Assembly: GCA_007922225.1 (NCBI GenBank)
Contig: ML680041.1
Span: 484,445-548,444 of the forward strand
DNA length: 64,000 nucleotides
Reading direction: 5' to 3'
Origin: Emydura subglobosa
Taxonomy: Eukaryota; Chordata; Testudines; Chelidae
The notes below the pieces were generated by a model, which saw nothing but the letters and a program-made list of their open reading frames with translations, was not told the origin of the DNA and did not search any database. Numbering within the stretch: position 1 is the first letter of the stretch; each line of letters opens with the position of its first letter. Shown one piece after another: positions 1 through 11,270 of this stretch. The translations under genes and the position numbers were made by a program.

Positions 1-1037
1 GCCCCACGGAGCACGTGTGTGTGGTGAGACACAGCAGCCTGGGGGACACCCCCCTGAGAGTAACCTGGGGTGAGTATTGGGGAGCAGGGCGGGGGGAGCA
101 GTGTGGGAGCCCCCAACTGAGTGGGGGAGATGGACACAAGAGGTGGGGAGAAGATGGAGTTGGGAAATGCAGAGGGGGATTTTGGGGGGCACCAGGGGCT
201 GGGTAGACAGCGAAAGGCACTGGGGGGAGGGGGAGAGAGAGTTTGGGGGGCTCAGGGGAGGGGAGGCAGAGAGGGGGCTGCATCTTCAGGGCAGATACAC
301 AGGTGGCAGGGGGGACAGCCCGACTGGGGGAGGGGAGATGCTAGCCCAGGCCTATCAGGACAGGGGGCAGGACCCAAGGGAGGGGAGGGGCACAGGGGCT
401 TTGGAGGGCCCGTGGCTCAGTCTGTCTTGGGGCATTTCCAGTTTCCAAGGCCACAGGATGGGCGGGTGTCCTGGCGATCGTGGCTTGCGCTTTCCTCGCT
501 GTCCTGGGAGCCGGGGCCCTGGGCTGGTATCTGAGGAGGAGGAAAAGTGAGTGATGCCCCACAGAGCCCCCTAGTGCCCCTCCTGCCCCCCAACACCTGC
601 CCACGCACAGAGCCCCGTACTCAGCCCCCACCACCTACAGCACATCTCCCCATCCTGAGCACTGTGCCCCTTTCTAAGTCCCCTTACCCTGCCCCCATGC
701 AGCACAGCACCCCTAAACATTCACCACTGAGTTTTCCCACCATCGCGTGAGATCCCAGGGGCTCTGTGCTGAGCTATGGCTGGATATAGGAGCCGTGGCT
801 GGGGTCCCCGTTGTTGCCCCTACATGTCCTGGCTGATGGGGGGGGCAAGAGCGATCCCTGGGCAGCTGGTCTCCAGGTGAGTCAATTCCTGCTTCGGCTT
901 CCACTGCAGGGGGCCAGAACAGGCCGTATCTCCCGGCGCAGACACAGCCAGGGACCCTTGACTCTTCTTCAGACACGGCTGAGCCAGCAGTAGGCGCTGT
1001 GTCCATGGCAGCTTTGTCCCCGGATACTGCCGAGTGA
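1..1037 (+). CDS. MHC class I-like gene A, 3' part only (alpha3 end, membrane exon, tail)
   Basis: The window opens inside the alpha3 (Ig C1-set) exon, which ends at 69 with the VCVVRHSS cysteine strand and a GTGAGT donor. The connecting/transmembrane exon is 442-546, with a hydrophobic stretch ending in GALGWYLRRRKS. The cytoplasmic tail exon is 910-1037 and ends in TGA after a 42-residue tail beginning GGQNRPYLPAQTQ. Exon phases match those of genes D and E. The tail has the GGxxxxYxxA arrangement seen in classical class I tails, which suggests a sorting tyrosine. Copy A has the long tail type, also present in copy C. Its signal, alpha1 and alpha2 exons lie left of the window, so whether the gene is functional cannot be judged. 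The visible exons carry no lesion. Confidence 0.75.
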
Positions 1038-2230
1038 CCAGACGTGGAGCCGGCTGTGCGAGGACTAGCGACCTGGATTGGAGCCACATGGACCATCTCT
1101 GCCAAGGGGAAAGTGCTGTGGGGTGGCAGATAAGGTCAGAATCCCTGAGGTCACAGGGTGGGATGTACCTCTCTATCGTGTGCTCCTTCCACCCCTCTAA
1201 TCACCCTATATCCCGTATCTCCCAGCCCCCCCAAAAAAACCTTCCCCAGTTTCCATTCTCTATCCCCACCCAGACAGCAGCACCACAATCAGTCTCCATG
1301 GGGGAATTTGTGGTGCATTTTTGATGCACAAAACAATGGTACAATTTTCACTTTAACAAACTTCTTTTGTTGGAGCCACATCATTGCCTTTGTTTTCTCA
1401 GATACTACCCATGGCTTCTTCTGTGCAGCTCTTGAGTCTGTGGAAGCAGGTGGAGCCCATTTCATTGTTTTTGCTTTTCCCCCTTTCATGGTTGGAAATT
1501 GTTTGTCTTGTACATTTAAAATACATTTGCTACATTGTATGTATATAAAATGGTTAAAAACTCTTTATTAATGACTGTTGTTTTGATGCTTCTCATAATA
1601 TAATGCTTTTGATGCTCATTCTGGCTGAAAGCCTTGCTCAAGTAACAGATCGAATAATTCTGCTACCGGCTTCTGCTGAAATGCTTGGTCATGTTCCCAT
1701 AGCGTCTCTCTCTCCGTTTGCTTTCAGAGCGACACACTAGTCCCAAACATCTCGGCTCCCCTGCTGATTCCACCAAACTGCCTTTGGTTTCTTTGCTGCC
1801 CCACCTTGGCAGGCACCTAAATTCAAAAAGTTTCTTCTTTTGTCCATAAAGTCTTTTTGCTATTTTGCACGCATTTTGGACCAAACCTAGTGACTGGAGA
1901 ATGGGGAAATTTTACACTTGGCAAAATAATAAACTAAATATCATTAAACAGCCATATACAAGAGTGAAATTCTCTAGATTGCAAAATAATGCAACAAATG
2001 GCTTAGTGTTACACCTACTGAAAATACTGTTTAATAATATTTAATTTCTTAATATGCCAAGTGTTAAATTTCCCCAGTCTTGCAGTCACTGGGTTCCCTG
2101 TGTTACTCGTCAGCTCTGTGTTCCTGGGGAGCCATGGCGCAGTACCCAGCCTGTCTGACTCACGAAGAACTCCCCCCTCCTCTGCCTGAACCAGAACAGA
2201 TCAGTAGAAAGACTTAGAAAAAGCAATGAA
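1038..2230 (+). repeat. Class I-like 3' flank duplicon, copy A
   Basis: This non-coding stretch follows gene A and recurs after the other class I-like copies: 9690-11270 (inverted), 20561-22020, 29721-31630 and 35996-37260. Shared landmarks are the GGCAGATAAGGTCA block near 1125, the blocks after 1270, and the AT-rich stretch around 1900-2060. It is probably the gene's 3' UTR and downstream DNA. I see no other gene in it. Confidence 0.7.
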
Positions 2231-3290
2231 AAGGGAGTGGGAGACGCACCTAAATCCCTTCAGACAAGGGTGACAGGATTAAGGCAACTCCCCTACTCTC
2301 ATTTGCATCGAAGATGGGACATGGAGGCATCTCCATTAGCATTCAGAGGGGAGAACAGAGGTTCCAAGGCAGGGACTGCACTGAACTCTGGGACCAGCCA
2401 AGGAGGGAAGCACGGCATGATGGGGGAATCTCTGCTCCCGATGTTAATGCACACCCCCAGCTCAGAATTTATCAAACCGATACTAGTAATGAATCCTTTA
2501 TGGGTATCCAAAACACTGAATCTGCCTGATTGCACTGAGAGCTCCCTCAAAGGAACACCGCTGATAGCCAGGAATGACCAGTTCCTATTGTCCAGCCTAC
2601 ACAAAACAACTCTGGGTCATCATTTGCCCATCCTCTCCCATGTGGTTCAGCCCAGTTGCTGCAGCGGCTGCTCCAGGTTTTGTGGCTCCACAAGGTCATT
2701 GAGGGCCTGGGAAGGTGACGCGTTAATTGTGTGATTTTATTTGGGGTCAGACAAGGCAGGGCTTGGAATGACACAGCAAACATGGTGGGGAAGACGGGTG
2801 GTGGAACAAGGTTGGTTCTGACTGGAGGGAGATCTCGGCTTGATTGGTTGTTTGTTCATTTCTCTGGAACATCGGTAGCTCTATGTCCATCTTTCCTTCT
2901 ACAATATTGCAGTGTCTGTCTTCTGATCCGCCATGTCCATCCATCCTTCCATCCATCCATTCATCCTTCTGCAATGTCCATCCATCCATCCATCGTTCTA
3001 CAATGCCTGTCTCTCTCTCCAGTCACGCTAGAGGAGATGGAGGCTCCCCTCTAAGGTTTCAACTTGCACAGAGACGTATTTGGATACCCCTGGTGAAAAC
3101 GTTGGGCGCTGACCCATCAGTTTTGCCATAGGAGACGATGCTCTGGGCTTTCCCGTCACAGACCAGGGCCCCCCAGAGTCACCTTGAAAAACAAATACCA
3201 AGGGCAGGGTTACAGATGTCCAAGAAAGAGTGGGGGGTCGGGGGCCTGCGTTCTGTATTCATGTTCCAGGGCCAGCGAGAAACATTACAG
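2231..3290. other. Intergenic stretch with no recognised gene
   Basis: No convincing coding region on either strand. The open frames here are short and show no recognisable domain. A CATC tetranucleotide tract lies at about 2937-3000. Confidence 0.5.
2937..3000. repeat. (CATC)n microsatellite
   Basis: Imperfect CATC/CTTC tetranucleotide run of about 60 bases, interrupted by short unique words. Confidence 0.8.
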
Positions 3291-3305
3291 ACTGGGTTTG
3301 CTCAA

Positions 3306-4166
3306 AAACATAGGTTAGGGTTAGAGTTAGGATTCAGGGTTAGTGTTAGGGTAAGGGGTTAGAGTTACTGGTTATGGTTAGGGGTTAGGGTTATGGTTAT
3401 AGCTAAGGTTAGGGGTTACGGTTAGTGTTAGGGGTTACATTTAGGGGCTTTGGTTAGGTGTTAGAGTAATGGTTAGTGTAAGGGGTTAGGGTTTATGGTT
3501 AGATTTAGAGGTTAGGGTTTAGAGTTAGTGGTTATGGTTAAGGGTTAGTTATAGAGGGTAGAGGTTAGGATTAGCTTTAGGGGATAGGGGTTATAGTTAG
3601 GGTTATTGGTTATGGTTAGGAGTTACAGTTACGGTTATTGGTTATGGTTAGGGTTAGCAGTTAGGGTCAGGGTTTGGCATTGGTGTTAGGTTAGGTATTA
3701 GGGTCAGTGGTTAGGTTTATGGGGTAGGGGTTAAGGTTACAGTTATCGTTAGGGGTTGGGTTATGGTTAACAATTAGGGATTAGTGCTTAGGGTTAGTTC
3801 TTAGGTGTTAGGCTTAGGGTTAGGTTTTAGTATTAGGGGTTACATTTAGGGTTATCAGTTATGGTTAGGGGTTCGTGTTATGGGTCAGGATTAGGGTTAG
3901 TCATAGGTGTTATGGTTAGGTATTAGGGTTAGGGTTAGGGATTAGTGTTATGTTTCTGGGTTATGGTTACGGTTTAGGATTAGGGATGGGGTTTAGGGTT
4001 AGGGCTAGGGGTTATGGTTAGGTTTAGTGGTTAAGGTAAGTGGTTATGGTGAGGGCTTAGGGTTATGGTTAGAGTCAAGTGCAAGGATATGGGTTATGGT
4101 TAGTGTTTCGAGATGAGGTTACTGTAAGGGTTTAGGGTTAGAAATAGGTATTATGGTTATGGGTAA
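3306..4166. repeat. Degenerate telomere-type (GGTTAG) repeat array
   Basis: About 860 bases made almost wholly of variants of GGTTAGGGTTA, such as GGGGTTAGGGTTAT and GTTATGGTTAGG. Perfect runs of the vertebrate telomere hexamer are short, so this is an old interstitial block or a minisatellite seeded by telomere sequence. It ends abruptly at the LTR-like repeat starting near 4185. Confidence 0.85.
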
Positions 4167-4184
4167 GGGCACCCATAGAGGTCA

Positions 4185-5217
4185 TTATAAGAGGGGCAGC
4201 CCCATCATGATAAGAAAAAAAGTGTCTTGAGTCTTATATTCAGTATAATCTTGGTCCTATTGTTATAGTCTTTCTACAGCTCTGAGCTCCTGAGCCGTTC
4301 TGCAGATCTCCACCTCCAACTGGAGAACTGAGGAACCGGGACATCAGCACACAGGGATGGGGCTGGTCCTTTGTCTCTTATCACCAGGTTATCAAGGAAG
4401 GGTGTGAATGTATTCCTCCAAAACCTTTATAGGACACCCTACCACATGTTTCACTAGAATAACATTATTGCCTTTTGGAAATCGGATCCATTTGATTATC
4501 GTTCTATCTGAGCTTCATAAAAATCTAGGAGGCTTTATTTCGGTTCTTGGGGGGGGGGGGGGGGGCTGTCTTTGTGCCAGACCCCAAGGGTCCTTGCAAA
4601 ACTCCGTGTAGCCTGATTCTGGGACAAAGAAATGTCTGATCTTCTGGCCAGCTGATAACCCCAGTCTAGACACAAAAAGGTTAAGCAACGAAAATCAGGC
4701 AACACCACCGCTCTGTTAGGGCCCTTGAATGCCGATCTGCAGAGCCAGGGCCGACACTCCGACATGGGCCAATCGAGCTCTTTGGTCTCTGTTAACAGGT
4801 CCCCAGGTCTGTCCACCCCCGTGATCGGCTCTTTGCTGGGACCACGTGGCAGAAGATGGGGCCGCTGCCAGGCTCTTATCTGCACGCTCTATATTGTGGC
4901 CACCCATGTATCCTCCTGTCCCCCATCTGTAGCCATTCGTGGATTTCCCACGGCGGGAGCAGGACGTAAACAACTGGGGCTGAAGATTCTCCAGTGTGTG
5001 AGCGGGTCGGTGAATGTGTCACGGGGCCTTTCCCCTTTTAGGGGATCTGGCTCTGATCCGGCCCCGGGGCAGGGTGATTGGCATATCAGGGAGGCAGGAA
5101 TGGGGCATGGTTCCTTTCCTGTCTAGATGAACTGGAGGGACAGGATTTAAGGAGCTAAAGCAGTGCAGCGCAACATGCTCAGAACCCTCGCAGCCCTGTG
5201 TGAAGACAATTATTCTA
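4185..5217 (+). mobile_element. LTR-like repeat of about 1 kb (inverted partner at 39077-40108)
   Basis: Near-identical in inverted orientation to 39077-40108. In this orientation the unit starts TATAAGAGGGGCAGCCCC (partner, read on its minus strand: TGTAAGAGAAGCAGCCCC) and ends about TGTGTGAAGACAATTATTC. Its length and TG...CA-like ends suit a solo LTR of an endogenous retrovirus. It contains a poly-G tract at about 4548-4565. An AATAAA lies on the opposite strand, so the transcriptional orientation is uncertain. A CR1 3' end begins immediately after it. Confidence 0.55.
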
Positions 5218-5340
5218 ATCATAGAATCATAGAATATTAGAGTTGGAAGGGGCCTCAGGAGGTCATCTAGTCCAACCCCCTGCTCAAAGCAGGACTAACT
5301 TCAGCTATATCATCCCAGCCAGGGTTTTGTCAAGCCTCAG

Positions 5341-8080
5341 CTAAAAAACCTCTAAAGATGGAGATTCCACCACCTCTCTAGGTAACCCATTCCAGTGCTT
5401 CACCAACCTCCTAGGGAAAAACTTTTTCCTAATGTCCAACCTAGACCTCCCTTCCTGCAACTTGAGACCGTTGCTCCTAGTTCTGTCATCTGCCACCACC
5501 GAGAACAGCCTAGCCCCATCCTCCCTGGAACCCCCTTTCAGGTAGTTAAAGGCCGCTATCAAATCCCCCCTCATTCTTCTCTTTTGCAGACTAAACAAGC
5601 CCAGTTCCCTCAGCCTCTCCTCATAAGTCCTGTGCTCCAGCCCCCTAATCATTTTGGTTGCCCTCCGCTGTACTCTCTCCAACTTGTCTAAATCCTTTTT
5701 GTAGCGGGGGGCCCAAAACTGGACACAATATTCTAAATGCGGCCTCACCAATGCCGAATAGAGGGGAATAATCACTTCCCACGTCCTGCTGGCAATGCCC
5801 CTCCTAATGCAGCCCAATATGCTATTAGCCTTCTTGGCAACAAGGGCACCCTGCTGACTCATATCCAGCTTCTTGGCCACTGTAACCCTCAGGTCCTTTT
5901 CTGCAGCCCGTTGGTCCCCAGTCTATAGCTGTGCATGGGATTCTTCTGTCCTAAGTGGAGGACTCTGCACTTGTCCCTGTTGAACCTCATCAGATATCTT
6001 TTGGCCCAATCCTCCAGTTTGTTTAGGTCCTTCTGTATCCTATCCCTACCTTCCAGGGTATCTACCACTACCCCCAGCTTAGTGTCATCCGCAACTTGCT
6101 GAGGGTGCAATCTACCCCATCCTCCAGATCATTAATGAAGATGTTGAACAAAACCGGCCCCATGACCGACCCCTGGGGAACTCCGCTTGTGACCGGTTGC
6201 CAGCTAGACATGGAGCCATTGATCACTACTCGTTGAGCCCTATGCTCTAGCCAGTTTTCTATCCATTTTATAGTCCATTCATCCAACCCATACTTCTTTA
6301 ACTTGCTGATAAGACTACTGTGAGAGACCGTATCAAAAGCTTTGCTAAAGTCAAGGTATATCACATCCACCGCCTTCCCTATATCCACAGAGCCAGTCAC
6401 CTCATCATAGAAAGCAATCAGGTTGGTCAGGCATGACTTTCCCTTGGTGAATCCGTGTTGACTGTTCCTGATCACCCTCCTCTCTTCCAAGTGCCTTAAA
6501 ATGGATTCCTTAATGACCTGCTCCATGATTTTTCCAGGGATTGAAGTGAGGCTGACGGGTCTGTAGTTCCCTGGATCCTCCTTCCTCCCTTTTTTGAAGA
6601 TGGGCACTATATTTGCTTTTTTCCAGTCCTCAGGGACCTCCCCCTGTTGCTACGAGCTTTCAAAGATAATAGCCAATGGCTCTGAAATCACCTCAGCCAA
6701 CTCCCTCAGCACCTTCAGGTGTATTGCATCCGGCCCCATGGACTTGTGTATGTCTAATCCTTCGAAATAGTTTTGGACCTGTTTCTTCAGCACTGCGGGA
6801 TGTTCGCCTCCTTCCCATTCTGTGCCACCCAGTACAGTAGTCTGGGAGCTGATCTTGTCTGTGAAGACAGAGGCAAAAAAGGCATTGAGTACCTCAGCTT
6901 TCTCCACATCCTCTGTCACTAGGTTGCCTCCCTCATTCTCTAAGGGGCCCACACTTTCCCTAATCTTCCTCTTGTTGACAACATGCCTGTAGAAACCCTT
7001 CTTGTTCCCCTTCACGTCCCTTGCTAGCTGCAACTCCAATTGCACTTTGGCCTTCCTGATTTCATTCCTGCATGTTCGAGCAACGTTTTTATAATCCTCC
7101 CTAGTCATCTGACCAAGCTTCCACTTCTTGTAAGCTTCTTTTTTGCGTTTAAATTCACCAAGGACATCTTTGTTAAGCCAAGCTGGACGCCTACCATATT
7201 TGCTCTTCTTTCTGCACATCGGGATGGTTTGCTCCTGTGCCCTCAATAAGGTCTCTTTAAAATACAGCCAGCTCTCTTGGGTTCCTTTCCCCCTCATATT
7301 AGCCTCCCAGGGAATCCTGCCCATCAGTTCCCTGAGGGAGTCAAAGTCTGCTTTTCTGAAGTCCATGGTCCGTATCCTGCTGCTCTCCTTCCTTCCTTTC
7401 GTCAGGATCCTGAACTCGACCATCTCATGGTCACTGCTGCCTAGGTTGCCACCCACTTCTACTTCCCCTACCAAATCTTCCCTGTTTGTGAGCAGCAGGT
7501 CAAGAGAAGCACGGCCCCTAGTTGGTTGCTCCAGCACTTGCACCAGGAAATTGTCTGCGACACTCTCCAAAAACTTCCTGGATTGTTTGTGCTCTGCTGT
7601 ATTGCTCCTCCAGCAGATGTCAAGGTGATTGAAGTCTCCCATGAGAATCAGGTCCTGTGAACTGGAAACTTTCCCTAGTTGAGTAAAGAAAGCCTCATCT
7701 ACCTCATCCTCCTGGTCTGTTGGTCTGTAACAGACACCCACCACGACATCACCCTTATTGTTCTTGCTTCTAAGCTTAACCCAGAGACACTTAACTGACT
7801 TATCTCCAGTTTCATACTGGAGCTCAGAGCAGTCACAGTGCTCTCTTACATACAGTGCAACTCCTCCCCCCTTTTGCCCCTGCCTGTCCTTCCTGAACAG
7901 TTTATACCCATCCATGACAGTGCTCCAATCGTGAGAGTTATTCCACCAAGTCTCGGTTATTCCAATCATGTCGTAGTTTCTTGACTGTGCCAGGACTTCC
8001 AGTTCCTCCTGCTTGTTTCCCAGGCTTCTTGCATTTGTGTACAGGCACTTGAGATAAGTAGCCGATTGGTCTACTTTCAC
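5341..8080 (-). pseudogene. CR1 ORF2 (endonuclease + reverse transcriptase), broken by frameshifts
   Basis: The first segment (8080-6650) is an exonuclease/endonuclease/phosphatase domain with the LMGDFNH and SSDHEMV catalytic blocks. The second (6607-6068) is a reverse transcriptase with YLDFSKAFD and the PQGS block. The third and fourth segments (6110-5889 and 5880-5341) carry a VADDT active-site box and the C-terminal thumb with [14 protein letters not shown]. The frame changes near 6650 and near 6080-6110, and again near 5885, so a continuous ORF2 product is not made. The domains stay well conserved between breaks, which indicates recent loss. Confidence 0.85.
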
Positions 8081-8187
8081 CGTATGAATCGGGAGGCCTC
8101 CCCTGCTGCACCCTCCTCCTTCTGCTTCCTTGTGGTGTCCCTCTTCCCCACTTACCTTCAGGCTTAGGTCCCCGACCCCTGTCGAAC

Positions 8188-8907
8188 CTAGTTTAAAGCC
8201 CTCCTCACTAGGTTAGCCAGCCTGTCTGTGAAGATACTCTTCCCTGTCTTCGTTAGATGAATCCCGTCCCTTCCTAGTAATCCTTCTTCCTGGAACAACA
8301 TTCCATGATAGAAGAATCCAAAGCCCTCTCTTTGACACCATCTGCATAACCACGCATTTACTTCCGCAATGTGACGGTCCCTACCTGGGCCTTTTCCCTG
8401 AACAGGGAGGATGGATGAGAACACCACTTGCGCTTCAAACTCCTTTATCTCTTTTCCCAGAGCCACATAGTCTGTAGTGATCTGCTCAAGATCATTCTTG
8501 GCAGTGTCATTGGTGCCCACGTGGAGAAGTAGGAAGGGGTAGCGGTCTGAGGACATGATAAGTTTTGGCAGTCTCTCCGTCACATCCATAATCCTAGATC
8601 CAGGCAAGCAGCACACTTCTCTAGTTTCCCGGTCCGGACGGCAGATGGATGACTCCATCACCCTTAGGAGGGAGTCCCCAACCACCATCACCCTTCTCTT
8701 CCTCTTGGTAATGGTGGTCACGGAACCCCCGTCCCTAGAAGAATGCATCCCTTGCCTTCTGATCAAACAGGTCTCCTTCTGACCCATTCCCTCCGAAGGG
8801 TCCTCCAGATCGTTCTCCGCCATAGTACTTGTGCAGAGAGGATGAAAACGATTCCTTACTTCTATCTGCATGGTGGGCACATGGGTTCTCTTTCTTTGGG
8901 AGGTCAC
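8188..8907 (-). CDS. CR1 ORF1-type protein with SGNH/GDSL esterase domain
   Basis: Open frame of about 239 codons. It holds the three blocks of SGNH hydrolases in order: VVGDSLLR (catalytic Ser), HVGTNDT (oxyanion Gly/Asn) and GRDGIHLT (Asp/His dyad). CR1 ORF1 proteins are known to carry such an esterase domain, with a proposed role in membrane or RNP handling during retrotransposition. A basic stretch (TKRKRRV) precedes the esterase block. It lies directly upstream of the endonuclease/RT frame on the same strand, as in intact CR1 copies. The exact start is unclear because no ATG is obvious at the 5' end of the frame. Confidence 0.75.
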   Translation of the reverse strand: MTSQRKRTHVPTMQIEVRNRFHPLCTSTMAENDLEDPSEGMGQKETCLIRRQGMHSSRDGGSVTTITKRKRRVMVVGDSLLRVMESSICRPDRETREVCCLPGSRIMDVTERLPKLIMSSDRYPFLLLHVGTNDTAKNDLEQITTDYVALGKEIKEFEAQVVFSSILPVQGKGPGRDRHIAEVNAWLCRWCQREGFGFFYHGMLFQEEGLLGRDGIHLTKTGKSIFTDRLANLVRRALN

Positions 8908-9042
8908 ATGCAGCCAATTTTCTTCCCTGTTCTTCAGATTCGCCTGCCCGGCCTTTTCTAAATCTTCCTTACACTGTGCCTGTGCCCGATGGACACAGAC
9001 ATTGTTTTCTTTAATGCAACGCAGGGTTGATATTTGGGTCTC

Positions 9043-9340
9043 TAGTCCAATGTCACGCTTCAGGGCTTTCCCTGAAAAGCATCCTCATGGTGCAGAAGGA
9101 CTGGATGAAGCCTGGGAGGAAGAGGTGTCAATCCATTTGACTATGGAGGCCAGGCCACACTCTACATCGGGTAGTTCAGACTCAGCCTCGGCCTCAAGCC
9201 CGTCTTGTTCTGCACCAATTCACCAAAGAAAACAACCTGCCCGGCCTCACCCCTGCCTCTGGTCTGCTGAATGTCTGTGTGAACAGAGAACGCCAGCACC
9301 GCGATGATGTTCTGGAGCTGGGCATCTGAGCTTCTCTGAT
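9043..9340 (+). pseudogene. ALP-family pseudogene P1 (C-terminal end)
   Basis: Matches the last quarter of the intact ALP gene at 44260-45842: the acidic EEE/VSIHLT strand, the segment ending in the PVLFC-equivalent cysteine, and the final FTKENK-like stretch. The pieces are spread over different frames, so it is broken. Downstream bases resemble the 3' UTR of the intact ALP gene (TTTCTCCCA-CTCATCCCA and TTCCCAGCTTTA words), which supports descent from an ALP1-like ancestor. The N-terminal repeats are missing because the CR1 element abuts the fragment. Confidence 0.65.
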
Positions 9341-9486
9341 CGTTTCAACTTCAGATCTTTTCCCAAGCTGCCCCAAATTTCTCCCATCTCATCCCAGCTG
9401 TTTTTCCCTCCTGTTCCCAGCTTTAACAAAAACTCTTTGGCAATGTAGATGAGTCCATTAACTCTGCTTTTCTTCCTATTATGTCA

Positions 9487-9683
9487 GAGGGGTAGCCCTG
9501 TCAGTCTGTATACAGCAAAAATAAGGAGAGTCCTGCAGCACTTTAAAGACTAACACATTTAATTTCTGCAGGTATAAGCTTTCATGGGCTGTATCCTGCT
9601 ACAGGCCACAAAAGCTTATACCTGCAGAAATTTAATGTGTTAGTCTTTAAAGTACTACAGGACTCTCCTTGTTCTTCCTATTA
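9487..9683. mobile_element. Palindromic pair of Penelope-like element 3' ends
   Basis: The left arm reads from GAGGGGTAGCCCTGTC through TAAAGACTAACACATTTAA to GCTTTCATGGGC. The right arm is nearly its reverse complement, around a short spacer (9592-9608). The same terminal sequence sits at the end of the longer copy at 14277-14819, which identifies it as a Penelope-like element terminus. Transcribed, it would form a long hairpin. Confidence 0.7.
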
Positions 9684-9689
9684 CTATTA

Positions 9690-11270
9690 CAGCTGGGCAG
9701 AAGATGGTATTTGATTTTCCAGTGTAAAACTAACACTTTTCTCCAGCTCCATTGATGGGTTCAGTTCTCTGAGGTCCACCATGTTCACCCCAATTCATAT
9801 CCTCTGTTTTACGGTTCGCTGGAGGAGGGCAGTCCTCCAATTTTCTATCGCACACTTGCCACCAGCTCTCAGACTCCTGGCCTGTTACTTTCTCTGCGGC
9901 TACAATCACTACCCAGCAGATGGCATAGGTGCATCGAACTTTTCTTTCATTCTTTGCTTAGCTGATCTTCATGGTTTAGTCATTTCAAACCCAGCCTACT
10001 AAGTGTGTTTTAAGCAAGTTCTGGTTCAGGCAGAGGCCAGGGGAGTTCTTCGTGAGTCAGACACAGACTGGGTACTGCGCCAGGGCTCCCCAGGAACACA
10101 GAGCTGACAGGTAACACGGGGAACCCAGTGACTGCAGGACTGGGGAAATTTAACACTTGGTATATTAAGAAACTATTATTAAACAGTATTTTCAATAGAT
10201 GTAACCCTGAGCCACTTGGTGCATTATTTTGCAATCTACAGCATTTCCCTTTTGTATACAACTGTGTAATAATATTTAGTTTATTATTCTGCCAAGTGTA
10301 AAATTTCACCCCTCTGCTGTCACTAGGGTTTGGTCCAAAACGGTTAGAAATTAGCAAAATTTATGGACAAAACAGGAAAATTTTCAAATTCAGGTCCCTG
10401 CCTAACTGGGACAGCAAAGAAACCGAAGGCAGTTTGGTGGAATCAGCAGGGGAGTCGAGAGGTTTAGGACCAGTGTGTTGGTCTGAAAGCAAACAGAGAG
10501 AGAGAGACGCTGTGGGAACACGGCCAGACATTACTCGATCCGTTACATTAGCAAGGCCAGAATGAGCATCGAAAGTATCATATTATAAGAAGCAGCAAAG
10601 CAACATTTTATATACACACAATGTACATAACCAGCCTATATACATTTGATGTAACATATACATTTTAAATATACAAGCAACACATGTTTATAAAAGGTTT
10701 TTTTTTACCGTTTTATATACATACAATGTTGCAAATGTTTTACAAATGTACAAGACAAAGTTAATTTCCTGCCATGAAAGGGGAAAAGCAAAAACAATGG
10801 ACAGACTCCACCCCCTTCCGCAGATTCAAGAGCTGCACAGAGGAAGCCAGGGGTAGCACCTGAGAAAACCAAGGCAATGACGTGGCTCCGATAAAAAACT
10901 TTGTGAAGGTGAAACTTGTGTGGATGGATCATGCCTCAAAAAAGCACCACAAATTCCCCAGAGGAGAATGATTGAGGTGCCGCCTGCATGGGGACAGAGA
11001 ATGGAAAGTGGAGGAGGCTTTGTGGGGGCTGGGAGCTACAGGGCATAGGGTGCTTGGAGGGTGGGAAGGAGCACAGTATGGAGAGGTACATCCCACTCTG
11101 CGACATCAGAGATTTGGAACTTATCTGCCACCCCTCAGCACCTTCCCTTTGCCAGAGATGGTCCATGTGGCTCCAGTCCAGGTTGCTAGTCATAGAACAG
11201 CTGGCTCTGTGTCTGGTCATTCGGCAGCATCTGAGCAAAAAGCTGCCATGGACGCGGTGCCTCTTGCTGA
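9690..11270 (-). repeat. Class I-like 3' flank duplicon, copy B (inverted)
   Basis: Reverse-orientation copy of the flank found after genes A, C, D and E. It contains the GGTCCACCATGTTCACC block near 9772 and the AT-rich section at 10140-10350, and links pseudogene P1 to gene B. No gene recognised inside. Confidence 0.7.

Larger units (their letters stand above)
5219..9040 (-). mobile_element. CR1 LINE retrotransposon, nearly full length
   Basis: Minus-strand CR1 element. Its 3' terminus at 5219-5243 shows the ATTCTATG-type octamer repeat diagnostic of CR1. Upstream are reverse transcriptase (about 5341-6607), apurinic endonuclease (about 6650-8080) and an ORF1 with an SGNH-esterase-like domain (8188-8907). 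The 5' limit is set only roughly, where the ALP pseudogene flank begins. The element sits between the LTR-like repeat and the class I/ALP duplicon. Only a few frame breaks are visible, so it is fairly young for this region. Confidence 0.9.

Noticed and set aside
3306..4166. Possible chromosome end
   Set aside because: Repeats are too degenerate and genes continue on both sides, so this is interstitial.
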